Origin: Micromonospora andamanensis
GTDB lineage: Bacteria > Actinomycetota > Actinomycetes > Mycobacteriales > Micromonosporaceae
Direction: 5' to 3'
Assembly (NCBI RefSeq): GCF_016863495.1
Contig: NZ_BOOZ01000047.1
Location: 1 to 57,032, forward strand
DNA length: 57,032 nucleotides
Below, piece after piece: positions 42,275 to 51,233 of the stretch (position 1 is its first letter; the number at the start of each line of letters is the position of its first letter). A program made the translations under genes and the position numbers. Below the pieces are notes generated by a model. That model had not been told where the DNA came from, made no database searches, and worked only from the letters and a program-made list of their open reading frames with translations.

Positions 42275-43321
42275 ATGCAGCGGACGCCACAAGAATGGAT
42301 GAACCCCGCTTTGCCACTTCCACCGGCGGCGCTCAGCGCACGCGAGCTCGACGAGCTCATGCGGGCGGTAGAAGACCGCGATGAGCCGCTGGTCTCCGAC
42401 CAGCATGTGGTCTCTCAAGTCGTCCTGCGCGAGTTCTCCGAGAGAGACAAGAACGGCGGCGCGAGCCTTGCGGCCTACAACCTTGAGTTCAAGTCGCGGA
42501 AGGTACTCGGCACTCGCGGATGCGGAAAGATTAAGGATTGGATGCCTGTAGCGTCTTCTTCTATCGAGAAGCTGTGGCAGAAGACGGAGACACATCTCGC
42601 AAAGGCGTTGCGCTCTTTAAAGGATGGGAGCATCTTCGGAGACGACGTCTCGGCCAGCATCCTGCGAGATGCAGTGGCGCTTCACTACGTAAGAAGTGTC
42701 CACATGCGCTCTCTCGCTCAAAATGCCGCGTCCGAGGCTTATATCGGCCAATTTCCGGGAATAATTCAAAAGTACCAGCGCAGGCTCGCGTTAGAGTTCT
42801 TTCGGCGTCACGGGCGCCTTCCATCCTCGACGGAGGAGTATCAGCAAACGGTGGAGTGTATCGTGCGAGACCGTCAGCAGGAGATGGTCGAGTCCTTGTT
42901 CCGGGTGAAGGCCGAGGAAGCTTTTCGTCGCGTCCAGCGCATCTTCTCGCAAATCACGTTCGAGATCATCGCAGCACCGAAATCCAAGGAATTCCTGATC
43001 GCGGATGCTCCGGTTTGCGGAACCAGTCCTCATGGTCGACGGCACGAAACGGGGCCGCACAACGGGCTCGGCCTCTACGCCGCACGTGAGTGGACGATGC
43101 CGCTCACGCCGAAATACGCAATTCGACTGCCGTCACAAGAGGCAGTCTACTCGAAGGCGAACAATAAGAAGATAGACAAAATAAACGCTGCTCAGGTGCG
43201 CAACTCGTACCGTCATGTCTATTTTCGGCCTCCTGGGAACGCCCTGGTCGAGTTCGTTCTGCAGAGCGCGGATGAGTGGAGGAAGCCGCCCGCCGTTGGG
43301 CCCCTTCGCCTATTTGACTGA
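42275..43321 (+). CDS. DUF4238 family protein
   Basis: A 348-residue protein matching the DUF4238 pattern: an N-terminal VSDQHVVSQVVLREFSE segment (the family's H-hydrophobic-Q-x-LR-F motif), then KTETHLAKALRSLKDG, a helical body and the C-terminal FLIADAPV... PLTPKYAIRLPS block that usually reads as a conserved 'P-ISP' region. The biochemical function is unknown. Such genes are often found as accessory cargo near defence loci. The gene is visibly less GC-rich than its neighbours (AT-ending codons such as AAA, TTT, ATA are common) and is probably read from a leaderless promoter, both pointing to separate acquisition. Confidence 0.75.
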   Translation: MQRTPQEWMNPALPLPPAALSARELDELMRAVEDRDEPLVSDQHVVSQVVLREFSERDKNGGASLAAYNLEFKSRKVLGTRGCGKIKDWMPVASSSIEKLWQKTETHLAKALRSLKDGSIFGDDVSASILRDAVALHYVRSVHMRSLAQNAASEAYIGQFPGIIQKYQRRLALEFFRRHGRLPSSTEEYQQTVECIVRDRQQEMVESLFRVKAEEAFRRVQRIFSQITFEIIAAPKSKEFLIADAPVCGTSPHGRRHETGPHNGLGLYAAREWTMPLTPKYAIRLPSQEAVYSKANNKKIDKINAAQVRNSYRHVYFRPPGNALVEFVLQSADEWRKPPAVGPLRLFD

Positions 43322-43519
43322 GCGACTCAAATTAGCTATTCACGGAAGGCATGAGCGCAACCGGAGAGTCCGGCTGGTGAACGTTCGTGGTCAGCGCACT
43401 GGCGATCATCGTCGCCATCCAAGGGCCCAGTAGCGCGGCACGATCTCGCTGGCGAACATTCTTGAGTTAAGCTCCGGCTCGTTTGTCCAATGGGCCGGGG
43501 CTGTCGCAGCCGAGGCACC

Positions 43520-43855
43520 TTACTGGTCCGTCTCCCGCTCTGCCTGATCCCCAGTCCAGTCACGCAAGACCTTGCCCAGTGCGGCGGCTTTCTTTCTGCG
43601 GTTGTGGCCCTCGGGCGTCAGTTTGAGCAGGCGATGTCCGTCGTTGCCTGGGACGACCTCTGCCAACCCGCCGGCTTCCAGGCGTCGGACGGTGCGGGTT
43701 AGCTCCCCGTCGGCGATCCGCGAACCCGTCCACTCGCTGATGGCAGTTCCTAGCTCCCCGTAGCGCATGGGGCGCTCGCCGAGGCAGGCTACGGCGGCGA
43801 CGACATGCTGATACTGGACCAGTTCGCGAATCTCGATGAGGTCGACAAACTCCAC
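43520..43855 (-). CDS. Winged-helix DNA-binding protein
   Basis: A 111-residue protein from the GTG at 43855 (GAGGG about 8 nt upstream); an in-frame extension to 43939 is unsupported. Residues about 8-80 form a winged helix of the HxlR/MarR type: QYQHVVAAVACLGERPMRYGELGTAISE, then LTRTVRRLEAGGLAEVVPG and LKLTPEGHNRRK. The tail is basic then acidic. It is probably a transcriptional regulator. It lies 190 bp downstream of another winged-helix gene on the same strand, in the cargo segment. Confidence 0.8.
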   Translation of the reverse strand: MEFVDLIEIRELVQYQHVVAAVACLGERPMRYGELGTAISEWTGSRIADGELTRTVRRLEAGGLAEVVPGNDGHRLLKLTPEGHNRRKKAAALGKVLRDWTGDQAERETDQ

Positions 43856-44047
43856 TGCACCATCCCTCGCCCCCCGTCGCCCCGAGCAGTGCTGCTTACT
43901 CCAGGTGTCGGGCATCTGACATTGCGCATGCCATGTCATCGGGGTACGGCGGTGCTGTCAAGGGTTTAGGCCATGCTTGGCAGCAAAGAAGGACTGCACT
44001 TGTCGGGGTATGCACCCAAATGGCCTGGAAAGAAAGTTACCCGTGCG

Positions 44048-44440
44048 TCACCACGTCGAGGCTCGATCCGTGGCCGGCTTCGACGGCTCTATCTGGGCCC
44101 GCCCATGGTCGCCGTGGCGATCAACGAACCACTCGCCAATGTCGTAGCCGGATCCCACCACTTCGTCTACCAGGTCGCAGACCTGGACACCCTTGGCCGT
44201 GAGAGTCAAATGCCGTACGCCGGACGCGGGTGGGCCCTCCACGCAGTGCACCGTCCCGTTGGCAGTCAACACCTCGACGGCGTGCCGCACGATCTCGTCA
44301 TCGCTGGGAACCGTGAGGCAGTCGTCGGCCTTGGTGCTGTCTCTGACAGCTCTTAAGAGATCAACGATCAGCGGCGTCGCGAAGAACTCGACGGCGTGTC
44401 GTAGATCATCGCGCCCCTCGGCGACGTCCATTCGATCCAT
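44048..44440 (-). CDS. Second winged-helix-like regulator
   Basis: A 130-residue protein from the ATG at 44440, or 127 from the ATG at 44431. The order is that of a winged helix: HAVEFFATPLIVDLLRAVRD, a loop, DDEIVRHAVEVLTANGTVHCVEG (recognition and wing region), then VRHLTLTAKGVQVCDLVDEVV, similar to the wing-2 motif LTPEG in the neighbouring gene at 43520. It is probably a distant paralogue of that gene. Its target is unknown. No clear Shine-Dalgarno precedes either ATG. Confidence 0.65.
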   Translation of the reverse strand: MDRMDVAEGRDDLRHAVEFFATPLIVDLLRAVRDSTKADDCLTVPSDDEIVRHAVEVLTANGTVHCVEGPPASGVRHLTLTAKGVQVCDLVDEVVGSGYDIGEWFVDRHGDHGRAQIEPSKPATDRASTW

Positions 44441-44987
44441 CCAGAGCTAGGTATTGGTGAGGGTGCATGCCGCGCTGGCGTCAGTGTGGACCTCGATTCG
44501 TCAGGCGACAAGTGGTCACCTTGCCTCATGTGCGCGACCTGCGTTGCCCGGGGCCTCGTGCTTGACCGGCGGTGTGCAGCAAGCCTCGCCTCCGCTCCCT
44601 TCGGTGCGTACCCCGGTGAGCGTTCTCCTGTGTGCGAACACGTTGGTCGTGCCCGGAGGTGCGTACATAACGGTGCGTAGCGGGACGGTTCCAAGATGAG
44701 GTAGGACCTAACGGGTGCCTACGCCGTCGGGGGGGAGGTGACGTGGTGGCCAGCAGCCTGTTTTGGCCGGTTCCTTGGCTGTCGTTCTGCGACCACACCG
44801 GGACAACGTCCCGTTCATCGCGCCGCGAGCCGCGCCCGCATCGGCGATATCGATGCGCGGTCGCTGATCGGGGCATCGGCAGTGCCGTAACTCCGGTGAG
44901 ATCCTGCCGTAGGGCGGGACAGCCACGGCCCGGTCGTCCTGCCCTAACGCCGCCAACCGGCGGCTACACGAGGCAGGAGGCACTCAG
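44441..44987. other. Intergenic region upstream of the Tad operon
   Basis: 547 bp between divergent genes. A GTG-started frame at 44486-44680 (64 codons, eight Cys) lacks a ribosome-binding site and is not convincing. The 3' part (44700-44980) should contain the Tad operon promoter. CTAACGCCGCC near 44943-44953 resembles a degenerate copy of the GGTAACGCC operator. A GCCGCC/GGCGGC hairpin (about 44949-44964) sits about 20 bp before the AGGAGG of the first gene and could modulate translation. Confidence 0.45.
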
Positions 44988-45566
44988 GTGATCGCACGAC
45001 GACGGCACCGACTCACCATCGCGGCAGCGGTGGCGGTGACGGCTGCTCTGTTGGCCGGCTGTAGCGAAGAGCCCGGCACCGAACCCGGTACGGCGCCATC
45101 GCCGACTTCGGCGCCGTCAACGGCTGCGCCTCAGGCTGACACGGCTGAACAAGAGGCGCGTGCCAGCGCGTTGGCGGCTTACGACAACTACCGCAAGGCA
45201 TATGTCGCCGCCGCCGCTGCCGACGACCCCGATGGCGACGAGTTGGCCAAGTACACGGCCGATCCGTTGCTGCGCCAACTCAAGTACGAGCTGATCCAGA
45301 AGCGTGACCAGGGGCTGACCACGAAGGGTCAACCGAGTTGGAACGCACAGGTCATCAAGGTCAACGTCGACAGTCGACCCTTTACCGCCACTATCGAGGA
45401 CTGTTTCGACGGCACCAACTGGCAGACCGTCTACAAGTCGAACGGTAAGCCTGCTGGTGTCCCGGGACAGGCGAAGCGGTACATCGTCACCGCCGAGGCC
45501 GCTCTGTACGACGACGGTCGTTGGCTCATTCGGGAATCCACCGCCCAGCGGGAGCGACCATGTTGA
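44988..45566 (+). CDS. Lipoprotein at head of Tad operon
   Basis: A 192-residue protein; GTG start with AGGAGG 7 nt upstream. Basic N-terminus, hydrophobic core and lipobox LLAGC (Cys at about 25) indicate a lipid-anchored extracellular protein. A Ser/Pro/Thr linker leads to a domain of about 130 residues (ALAAYDNYRKAYVAAAA, AQVIKVNVDSRPFTATIEDCFDGTNWQTVY, ALYDDGRWLIRES) resembling small secreted alpha+beta domains that occur beside Tad loci in actinomycetes. It overlaps the next gene by 7 bp. Confidence 0.8.
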   Translation: MIARRRHRLTIAAAVAVTAALLAGCSEEPGTEPGTAPSPTSAPSTAAPQADTAEQEARASALAAYDNYRKAYVAAAAADDPDGDELAKYTADPLLRQLKYELIQKRDQGLTTKGQPSWNAQVIKVNVDSRPFTATIEDCFDGTNWQTVYKSNGKPAGVPGQAKRYIVTAEAALYDDGRWLIRESTAQRERPC

Positions 45567-46483
45567 GACGCATCGCGGTCGGTCTGATCGGCCTGGTGAT
45601 GCTGGCAGGCGGCCTGGTGCTCGTCGGTTCGCCTGCCTACGCGGACTACGTCTATTGCCCGCCCGACGGTGGCGACTGCTACATCGTGGTGGAGACGCCG
45701 GGCGGGCCGGCGAGCCCTGGTGATTCCGGTGGTGGTAGCGGCGGCGGCTCATCCAAGACCTGCGAGAGGGAGCCGTGGCCCGGCTGCTACAAGCCTGGCC
45801 TCGGCTGGTACAACCCGGAGGACGAGTGCTTCTGGGAGTTGGCTGATCCGCAGCCGCCGGCAGGTGATCCCATCTGGCAGGGCCACGCACCAGGTGACGG
45901 CCGCATCTACCTTGCGGCCTGTGGCTGGCCCGGCCTCACCGGCTTCACGCCGTTCTGGAGGGCCGCACCGCCACCCGGCTTCGGTGGCCTGCCCACCCCG
46001 GCGGAGCTGGCAGCCCAGGCGGTGAACCAGCTCCCGATCCGGGGTCCGGACATCGGCATCGCCCCCGACGACTCGCCCGGCAGCGCGGGGCTGGTGGGCC
46101 TACCGGTCTGGCTGTGGACGCCCGCCTCCGCGGAGACGTGGGGGCCCGCCAGCGCCACCGCTTCCGTACCGGGGCTGTCGGTCACCGCGACGGCGCGTGC
46201 CGAGAAGATCACCTGGAGCATGGGCGACGGCAACCGCGTGACCTGCGACAACCCCGGCACCGCCTACAAAGCGTCCTTCGGCCGGGCCACGTCGCCGACA
46301 TGCGGATACCACCAGGGTTACCGCCAGCCGAGCAGCACCCGGCCCGGAGGCCGCTACACCGTCGAAGGCACCACCACCTGGCAGGTGACCTGGGCCGGCG
46401 GTGGCCAAACCGGAGCGCTCACCGTCACACGCACATCATCGACAACGATCGCGATCGAGGAGTTGCAGGTGGTTACACGATGA
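45560..46483 (+). CDS. Secreted protein of the Tad operon
   Basis: A 307-residue protein; ATG with GGGAG 5 nt upstream, overlapping the lipoprotein gene. A signal peptide (residues 1-28, MLRRIAVGLIGLVMLAGG... ending ...SPAYA) is followed by a Gly/Ser linker and a Trp- and Cys-rich body: CEREPWPGCYKPGLGWYNPEDECFW, then a beta-rich domain (WSMGDGNRVTCDNPG, TTTWQVTWAGGG) like those in secreted proteins annotated near actinomycete Tad genes. It is probably surface-exposed. The precise role in pilus assembly is unknown. Confidence 0.75.
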   Translation: MLRRIAVGLIGLVMLAGGLVLVGSPAYADYVYCPPDGGDCYIVVETPGGPASPGDSGGGSGGGSSKTCEREPWPGCYKPGLGWYNPEDECFWELADPQPPAGDPIWQGHAPGDGRIYLAACGWPGLTGFTPFWRAAPPPGFGGLPTPAELAAQAVNQLPIRGPDIGIAPDDSPGSAGLVGLPVWLWTPASAETWGPASATASVPGLSVTATARAEKITWSMGDGNRVTCDNPGTAYKASFGRATSPTCGYHQGYRQPSSTRPGGRYTVEGTTTWQVTWAGGGQTGALTVTRTSSTTIAIEELQVVTR

Positions 46484-47160
46484 CGACCGCGACGGAGCCT
46501 TCCGCCCGGGGCACGACGTCTCCGGTCGCCGCCTCGATCACCGTACCTCGGGTGGCGCCGCAACGACGGTGGCGTCCCGCCCTGGTCTGGCTCGCCGTGG
46601 CCCTGATCGCAGCGGGGGGACTCATCGCCTGGCGAGTCCTTCTTACCGTCGGCGCCACGGGCGAGTACCTGGCGGTAGTGCGGCCTGTCGCGATGGGCGA
46701 GGTCATCACGGAGGCGCACCTCACCACGGTCCGGATCACCGTTGACCCGGCGCTCAAGCCGATCCCCGCAGACCAGCCCGACCAGGCCGTGGGACGGCAT
46801 GCCGCCGTCGGTCTGGTACCCGGCACGTTGCTGGCTGCCGATCAGCTCACCGAGCAGGCGTACCCCGGGCCGGGACAGCAGCTCGTCGGCATCAGCCTGG
46901 CGCAGAACCGGCTACCCCACGAGCGTCTTGCCCCGGGCGCCTCGGTCCTGCTGGTGATTACTACCGACGACAACGGGACGCAGCAGCAGCCGGCCGCCGG
47001 GCCGCCAGTGAACATCCCGGCCACCGTTACCGATGTGGCCGATGGCAGCAAGGACGGGACGATGCTCGTCAACGTCACCGTGGCCGACCGCGACGGGCCT
47101 CTCGTCGCGGCCCGTGCCGCCGCTGGTCGGATTGCCGTTGTCCTGATCCCCGGAGATTGA
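46480..47160 (+). CDS. SAF-domain protein (CpaB/RcpC-like)
   Basis: A 226-residue protein; ATGA overlap upstream. One transmembrane helix (about 35-58: ALVWLAVALIAAGGLIAWRVLL) and an extracellular SAF domain (GEYLAVVRPVAMGEVITEAHLTTVRI, then VGRHAAVGLVPGTLLAADQL), the fold used by CpaB/RcpC and FlgA. In Tad systems this protein supports pilus passage through the envelope. In Gram-positives it probably acts in the wall zone. Confidence 0.85.
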   Translation: MTTATEPSARGTTSPVAASITVPRVAPQRRWRPALVWLAVALIAAGGLIAWRVLLTVGATGEYLAVVRPVAMGEVITEAHLTTVRITVDPALKPIPADQPDQAVGRHAAVGLVPGTLLAADQLTEQAYPGPGQQLVGISLAQNRLPHERLAPGASVLLVITTDDNGTQQQPAAGPPVNIPATVTDVADGSKDGTMLVNVTVADRDGPLVAARAAAGRIAVVLIPGD

Positions 47161-47165
47161 CGATC

Positions 47166-47972
47166 ATGGCAGTGATTGCGATGGTGTCGGCCAAGGGGTC
47201 ACCGGGGGTGAGCACTCTCGCGCTCGCCTGCACCCTCTCGTGGTCCCGTCCCACCTTGCTCGCCGAATGCGATCCGGCCGGCGGGGACATCCTCGCCGGC
47301 TACCTATCGGGCCTGGAGATCCCACCCAGAGGGCTGCTGCCCCTGGCCGTCGCCGACCTGCGGGGGCGGGTACGCGAGGAGTTCCCGAGCCAACTGATCG
47401 ACCTCGACTCGGGTAATCCCGGCCGTCGGCTCGTCCTGCCCGGCATCACCGATCCGGTCCAGGCCGGCACCCTGCGCCCGACGTGGGAGCGGCTGACCAG
47501 CTTCTTCGCCGACCTCGAATATCAGGGCCGGGGTGTGGACGTTATCGCCGACTGCGGCCGGCTGACGACGTCGACCGCGCCGTGGCCGCTGCTGCATCGC
47601 GCCGACCTGATCCTGCTCGTCCTGCGCCCGTTGACTCTACGCACGATCTCTCCGGTTCTACCGGCGATCGCGCACCTACGCCGCGAGCTGACGGAACACG
47701 GCCGCGATCCCAGCGCGATAGCTTTGGTGACGATTGGCGAGGGCGCCTACGCCAGCCGGGACCTTGAACAGCGGCTTCAACTCCCGATTCTGGCCAGCGT
47801 GCCCGATGACCCGCGTACCGCGACGGTGCTCAGCGACGGCGGCCGGCTACGACGCAACCCCGAACTGCTGCGGGCCGCCGCGTCGATCGAGCCGGTCGCC
47901 AGCCGCGCCATCGCGGCGCGCCGCGCCCGGCTCTCCGCTACGGCCTCCCAGAGCGAGGTGAGTCGTGCCTGA
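47166..47972 (+). CDS. TadZ/CpaE-like MinD-family protein
   Basis: A 268-residue protein from the ATG at 47166 (GGAG 9 nt upstream). The MinD/ParA fold is evident: VSAKGSPGVSTLALACTL in place of the deviant P-loop, ECDPAGGDI (switch region), DVIADCGRL and LVLRPLTLRTI. The loop keeps the first lysine (KG) but has V where the canonical GK[ST] lysine should be, so nucleotide hydrolysis may be lost, as in several TadZ proteins. TadZ positions the pilus machine at a cell pole or site. It overlaps tadA by 8 bp. Confidence 0.85.
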   Translation: MAVIAMVSAKGSPGVSTLALACTLSWSRPTLLAECDPAGGDILAGYLSGLEIPPRGLLPLAVADLRGRVREEFPSQLIDLDSGNPGRRLVLPGITDPVQAGTLRPTWERLTSFFADLEYQGRGVDVIADCGRLTTSTAPWPLLHRADLILLVLRPLTLRTISPVLPAIAHLRRELTEHGRDPSAIALVTIGEGAYASRDLEQRLQLPILASVPDDPRTATVLSDGGRLRRNPELLRAAASIEPVASRAIAARRARLSATASQSEVSRA

Positions 47973-49455
47973 TCGGCAGCACCTCAACGGCGCCGGCTGG
48001 CAGTCGCCCGCCACGACGGCGAACGGTGCGCGCCCGCCAGCATCCAGGCCGCCCACCCCGACTCTGGAGGAACCCGCTTCCTCGGCGTCGATCGACTACA
48101 CGGTTGTGCGGCAACTGCGCCGCAGGATCTCGGAGCAGCTCACCGCGGTCCTGCGCGAGACGCCGAACGTGTCGCACGAGCACCGCCAGGCGGAGGGGGA
48201 GCGGATCGCGGCGCGGGTGGTCCGCGAACACGTCGACGCCCTCGGGCAAGCCGGCCAGCCGGTATCCCTGCGGCAGGAAACCGAACTGCTCGACGCGGTC
48301 GCCGCGGACCTGTTCGGTCTGGGCCGTCTTCAGAGCCTGCTCGACCGTCGAGACATCGTGAACGTGCACATCGTCGGCTGCGACAACGTTCGGATCGAAC
48401 ACATCGACGGGCACATCAGCAGCGGGCCGCCGGTGGCCGACAGCGATGACGAACTGGTCAGCATGTGCCAGGTGCTCGCGATGCGCGCCGGGGCTACCGA
48501 GCGATCGCTGTCGGCCAGCAAGCCGTGGCTCGACATGCAGCTTCCCGACGGCAGCCGGCTTACCGTCATCTACCAGGTCGCGGTCCGACCGTACGTCGTC
48601 ATCCGCAAGCACACCCTGATTGACGTCACGCTGGAGGATCTCCGCGACAAGTACGGGGCGATCGACGCCCTGCTGTACGACTTTTTGACGGCTGCCGTCG
48701 ACGCCGGCCTCAACATCATGATCGCCGGCCTGGCGGACGCGGGAAAGACCACCATGCTGCGCGGGCTGTCCGCCCGGATCCCGGAGGATGAGCAGTACAT
48801 CACCCTCGAAGAGAGCCGGGAGCTGGGCACCCACCGCAAACGGCGGTGGGTGATGAGCCTCGAAGCCCGCGAAGGACACGGCGCCCGCGCCGCCGATGGG
48901 CGACCTGCCGGGGAAGTGACCATCTCCGACATGATCCCGATCACGCTGCGGCTGTCGGTGCAGCGGATCATCGTCGGTGAAGTCCGGTCCCGCGAGATCG
49001 TGCCGATGCTCCAGGCCATGTCCACCAGCCGCGGATCGATGTGCACCATCCACGCCCGCAATGCGCGCTCGGTCATCGACCGCATCATCGAACTGGCGCT
49101 GCAACACGGCCCGGAGATGACCGCCGACCTCGCCCGGCGCATGGCGGCCGGCGCCATCGACCTGATCGTCTACATCACCGTCGAGGACGAGACCCGTCTC
49201 GGTGGCCGCAAGCACCGCCATGTCTCGGAGGTGGTCGAGGTCGGCGGCATGCACGACGACCGCATGGTCACGACAACGATCTTCGGACCCGGACCAGACG
49301 GGCGCGCCGTGCCCCGCCACCTTCCCGACCGGCTACGCGACCAGCTCGTCCGTGTCGGCTACGACCCACGGGTGCTCACCGGCTACATCCAGCTCGGCGA
49401 CTCCAACCACGGCACCTGGACAACGCCGCTGCTCAGCCTCACGAGGCGGGCATGA
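47965..49455 (+). CDS. tadA: TadA/CpaF-type secretion ATPase
   Basis: A 496-residue hexameric ATPase that drives assembly of Tad/Flp pili. N-terminal domain (about 45-130), then the characteristic LSASKPWLDMQLPDGSRLTV, Walker A GLADAGKTT (255-263), TLEESRELG (Asp box), an aspartate-free Walker B in IIVGEVRSREIVPMLQAM and GSMCTIHARNA. These are the hallmark motifs of CpaF/VirB11-like proteins. GTG start inside the tadZ-like gene. Followed by ATGA-coupled tadB-like and tadC-like genes. Confidence 0.93.
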   Translation: MPDRQHLNGAGWQSPATTANGARPPASRPPTPTLEEPASSASIDYTVVRQLRRRISEQLTAVLRETPNVSHEHRQAEGERIAARVVREHVDALGQAGQPVSLRQETELLDAVAADLFGLGRLQSLLDRRDIVNVHIVGCDNVRIEHIDGHISSGPPVADSDDELVSMCQVLAMRAGATERSLSASKPWLDMQLPDGSRLTVIYQVAVRPYVVIRKHTLIDVTLEDLRDKYGAIDALLYDFLTAAVDAGLNIMIAGLADAGKTTMLRGLSARIPEDEQYITLEESRELGTHRKRRWVMSLEAREGHGARAADGRPAGEVTISDMIPITLRLSVQRIIVGEVRSREIVPMLQAMSTSRGSMCTIHARNARSVIDRIIELALQHGPEMTADLARRMAAGAIDLIVYITVEDETRLGGRKHRHVSEVVEVGGMHDDRMVTTTIFGPGPDGRAVPRHLPDRLRDQLVRVGYDPRVLTGYIQLGDSNHGTWTTPLLSLTRRA

Positions 49456-50354
49456 TCCTGGACCTGATCGCCATCCTCGCCGGGCTGCTCGCCATCGGCG
49501 GTGTCGTGGTCGGCATTGTCGGCGTGGTCGGCACCACCCGCCCGCCCCGGCCGCCGTCCGCGCTTGCCGTGCGTCTTCTCGAGCTGTGGACCGGCGCCGG
49601 CCGTACACGCCGTGAACAACGCGCCCACCAATACAAGATCGTGGCGGGAGTCGGTGGCGGCGCGATCGCATGGCTGCTGTCCGGATGGCCCGCAGCCGGG
49701 CTCATCGTCGGGGTAGCGGTACCCGGCATCCCGTGGCTGTTCTCGGCCGCCAGCATCGAGCAGAAGGCACTTAGCCGGTTGAAGGGCGTCGAGTTCTGGA
49801 CCCGGCGGCTGGCCGACATCGTCGGCCAGGGCATCGGACTCCAGCAGGCGATCGTCGCCACCGCCGCCACCGCACCCCGCGCCATTGAGCAGGAAGTGCG
49901 GGACCTCGCCGCTCGGATACAGGCCAACGTCGAGCCCGCCACCGCGCTGCAACAGTTCGCCGACGAGGTCGACGACTACACGTGCGACCAGGTCATCGCA
50001 CCGCTGATGCTGCACCTCAAGGACCGGGGCCAAGGGCTCCACGAGGTGCTCGCCGCGATCTCCCGCTCAATCGCCGCCGAGATCGACATGCGGGCCACCA
50101 TCGACGCGAAACGTGCCGGCCCACGTTTCGCGGTGCGTTTCCTATCCGGGATGACGCTCGCGCTGATCATCTACGGCGCTTTCAACCCGGACTACCTACG
50201 CCCTTACAGCACACCACTCGGGCAGCTCGTCCTCCTCGGACTCGCCGGGCTGTACGTGTTCCTCATGGTCCTCGTCCGGCGGTTGAGCCTGCCGCCACCC
50301 CGACCACGCCTGCTACCGCCCACCGGCGCCCCCCAGACGGCGGCCCTGGCATGA
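49452..50354 (+). CDS. tadB: TadB-like pilus assembly membrane protein
   Basis: A 300-residue protein with an N-terminal membrane segment, a pair near 65-90, a cytoplasmic type II secretion system F domain (GVEFWTRRLADIVGQGIGLQQAI, LHLKDRGQGLHEVLAAISRSI) and two C-terminal helices. TadB and TadC form the platform that TadA works on. ATGA overlaps on both sides. Confidence 0.88.
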   Translation: MILDLIAILAGLLAIGGVVVGIVGVVGTTRPPRPPSALAVRLLELWTGAGRTRREQRAHQYKIVAGVGGGAIAWLLSGWPAAGLIVGVAVPGIPWLFSAASIEQKALSRLKGVEFWTRRLADIVGQGIGLQQAIVATAATAPRAIEQEVRDLAARIQANVEPATALQQFADEVDDYTCDQVIAPLMLHLKDRGQGLHEVLAAISRSIAAEIDMRATIDAKRAGPRFAVRFLSGMTLALIIYGAFNPDYLRPYSTPLGQLVLLGLAGLYVFLMVLVRRLSLPPPRPRLLPPTGAPQTAALA

Positions 50355-51205
50355 GCGGCACGCAGATCGCCATGCTCCTCGCAGGAGGCATGCTCGGCCT
50401 TGGCGTGTTCCTGCTGCTGATGCAGGCGATACCCGCAGCGCCCGCCCTCGGACCGGCCCTGCGCCGACTCCATCCGGTAGCCGGCGTAACCCCACCACCG
50501 CCCATGGTCGGCTGGCTCCGCCGCTACACCCAGGTTCCACACACCGACCTGCGTCTCCTGGGCCGCACCCCAGAGCAGTATTATTTGACGCTCGGCCTGT
50601 CCGCGCTGCTCGCGCTCGCCTTCCCGGCCCTGCTCACCCTTGCGGTCATCGTTCTGCGGATCTCCATTCCGCCCGTCATTCCCGCAGGCGGGGCCGTCCT
50701 TGCCTCGCTCGGCGCTGCCTGGCTCGCCCACCGCGAGGTCTTGACCAAGGCCGCCGCAGCCCGCAACGAGTTCCGCCGGGCGATGTGCACCTACCTTGAT
50801 CTGGCTGCACACCAGGTCATCGCTGGGCACGGCCCGGTGGAATCCCTCGATCGTGCCGCCTCGATCTGCCAGGGCTGGGTCTTCGCCCGCACCAGAGATG
50901 CGCTGTTGAACGCACAACTGCAACTCTCACCACCGTGGGACCAGCTCAAAGCCCTCTCCCGGGACATCGAGGTCATCGAACTCGGCGATCTCGCCGACAT
51001 CATGAGGACCGCAGGCTCCGACGGCGCCGACGTGTACGACACGTTGCGGGCACGCGCGGACTCCCTCCGCGACCAACTCCGGACGGAAGCGCTCGCTGAG
51101 GCGGAACTTCGCACCAGCAAGCTGGACGTTCCCGCCGCCGCCCTGATCTTCATCGTTCTCGTCCTCGTCATCTATCCATTCATGACCCAACTGTTTCAGC
51201 ACTAA
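50351..51205 (+). CDS. tadC: TadC-like pilus assembly membrane protein
   Basis: A 284-residue second T2SF-domain protein. N-terminal helix, a hydrophobic pair at about 80-115, then the cytoplasmic four-helix region (RAMCTYLDLAAHQVIAGHGPVESLDRAA, ELGDLADIMRTAGSDGADVYDTLRARADSLR) and a C-terminal helix (AALIFIVLVLVIYPFMTQLF). Partner of the tadB-like product. Confidence 0.88.
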   Translation: MSGTQIAMLLAGGMLGLGVFLLLMQAIPAAPALGPALRRLHPVAGVTPPPPMVGWLRRYTQVPHTDLRLLGRTPEQYYLTLGLSALLALAFPALLTLAVIVLRISIPPVIPAGGAVLASLGAAWLAHREVLTKAAAARNEFRRAMCTYLDLAAHQVIAGHGPVESLDRAASICQGWVFARTRDALLNAQLQLSPPWDQLKALSRDIEVIELGDLADIMRTAGSDGADVYDTLRARADSLRDQLRTEALAEAELRTSKLDVPAAALIFIVLVLVIYPFMTQLFQH

Positions 51206-51233
51206 CAGGGCAATCGAAACGAAAGGAAACGAC

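Noticed and set aside
44486..44680. 64-codon Cys-rich frame in the region upstream of the Tad operon
   Set aside because: No ribosome-binding site, mixed codon bias and overlap with several equally long antisense frames.
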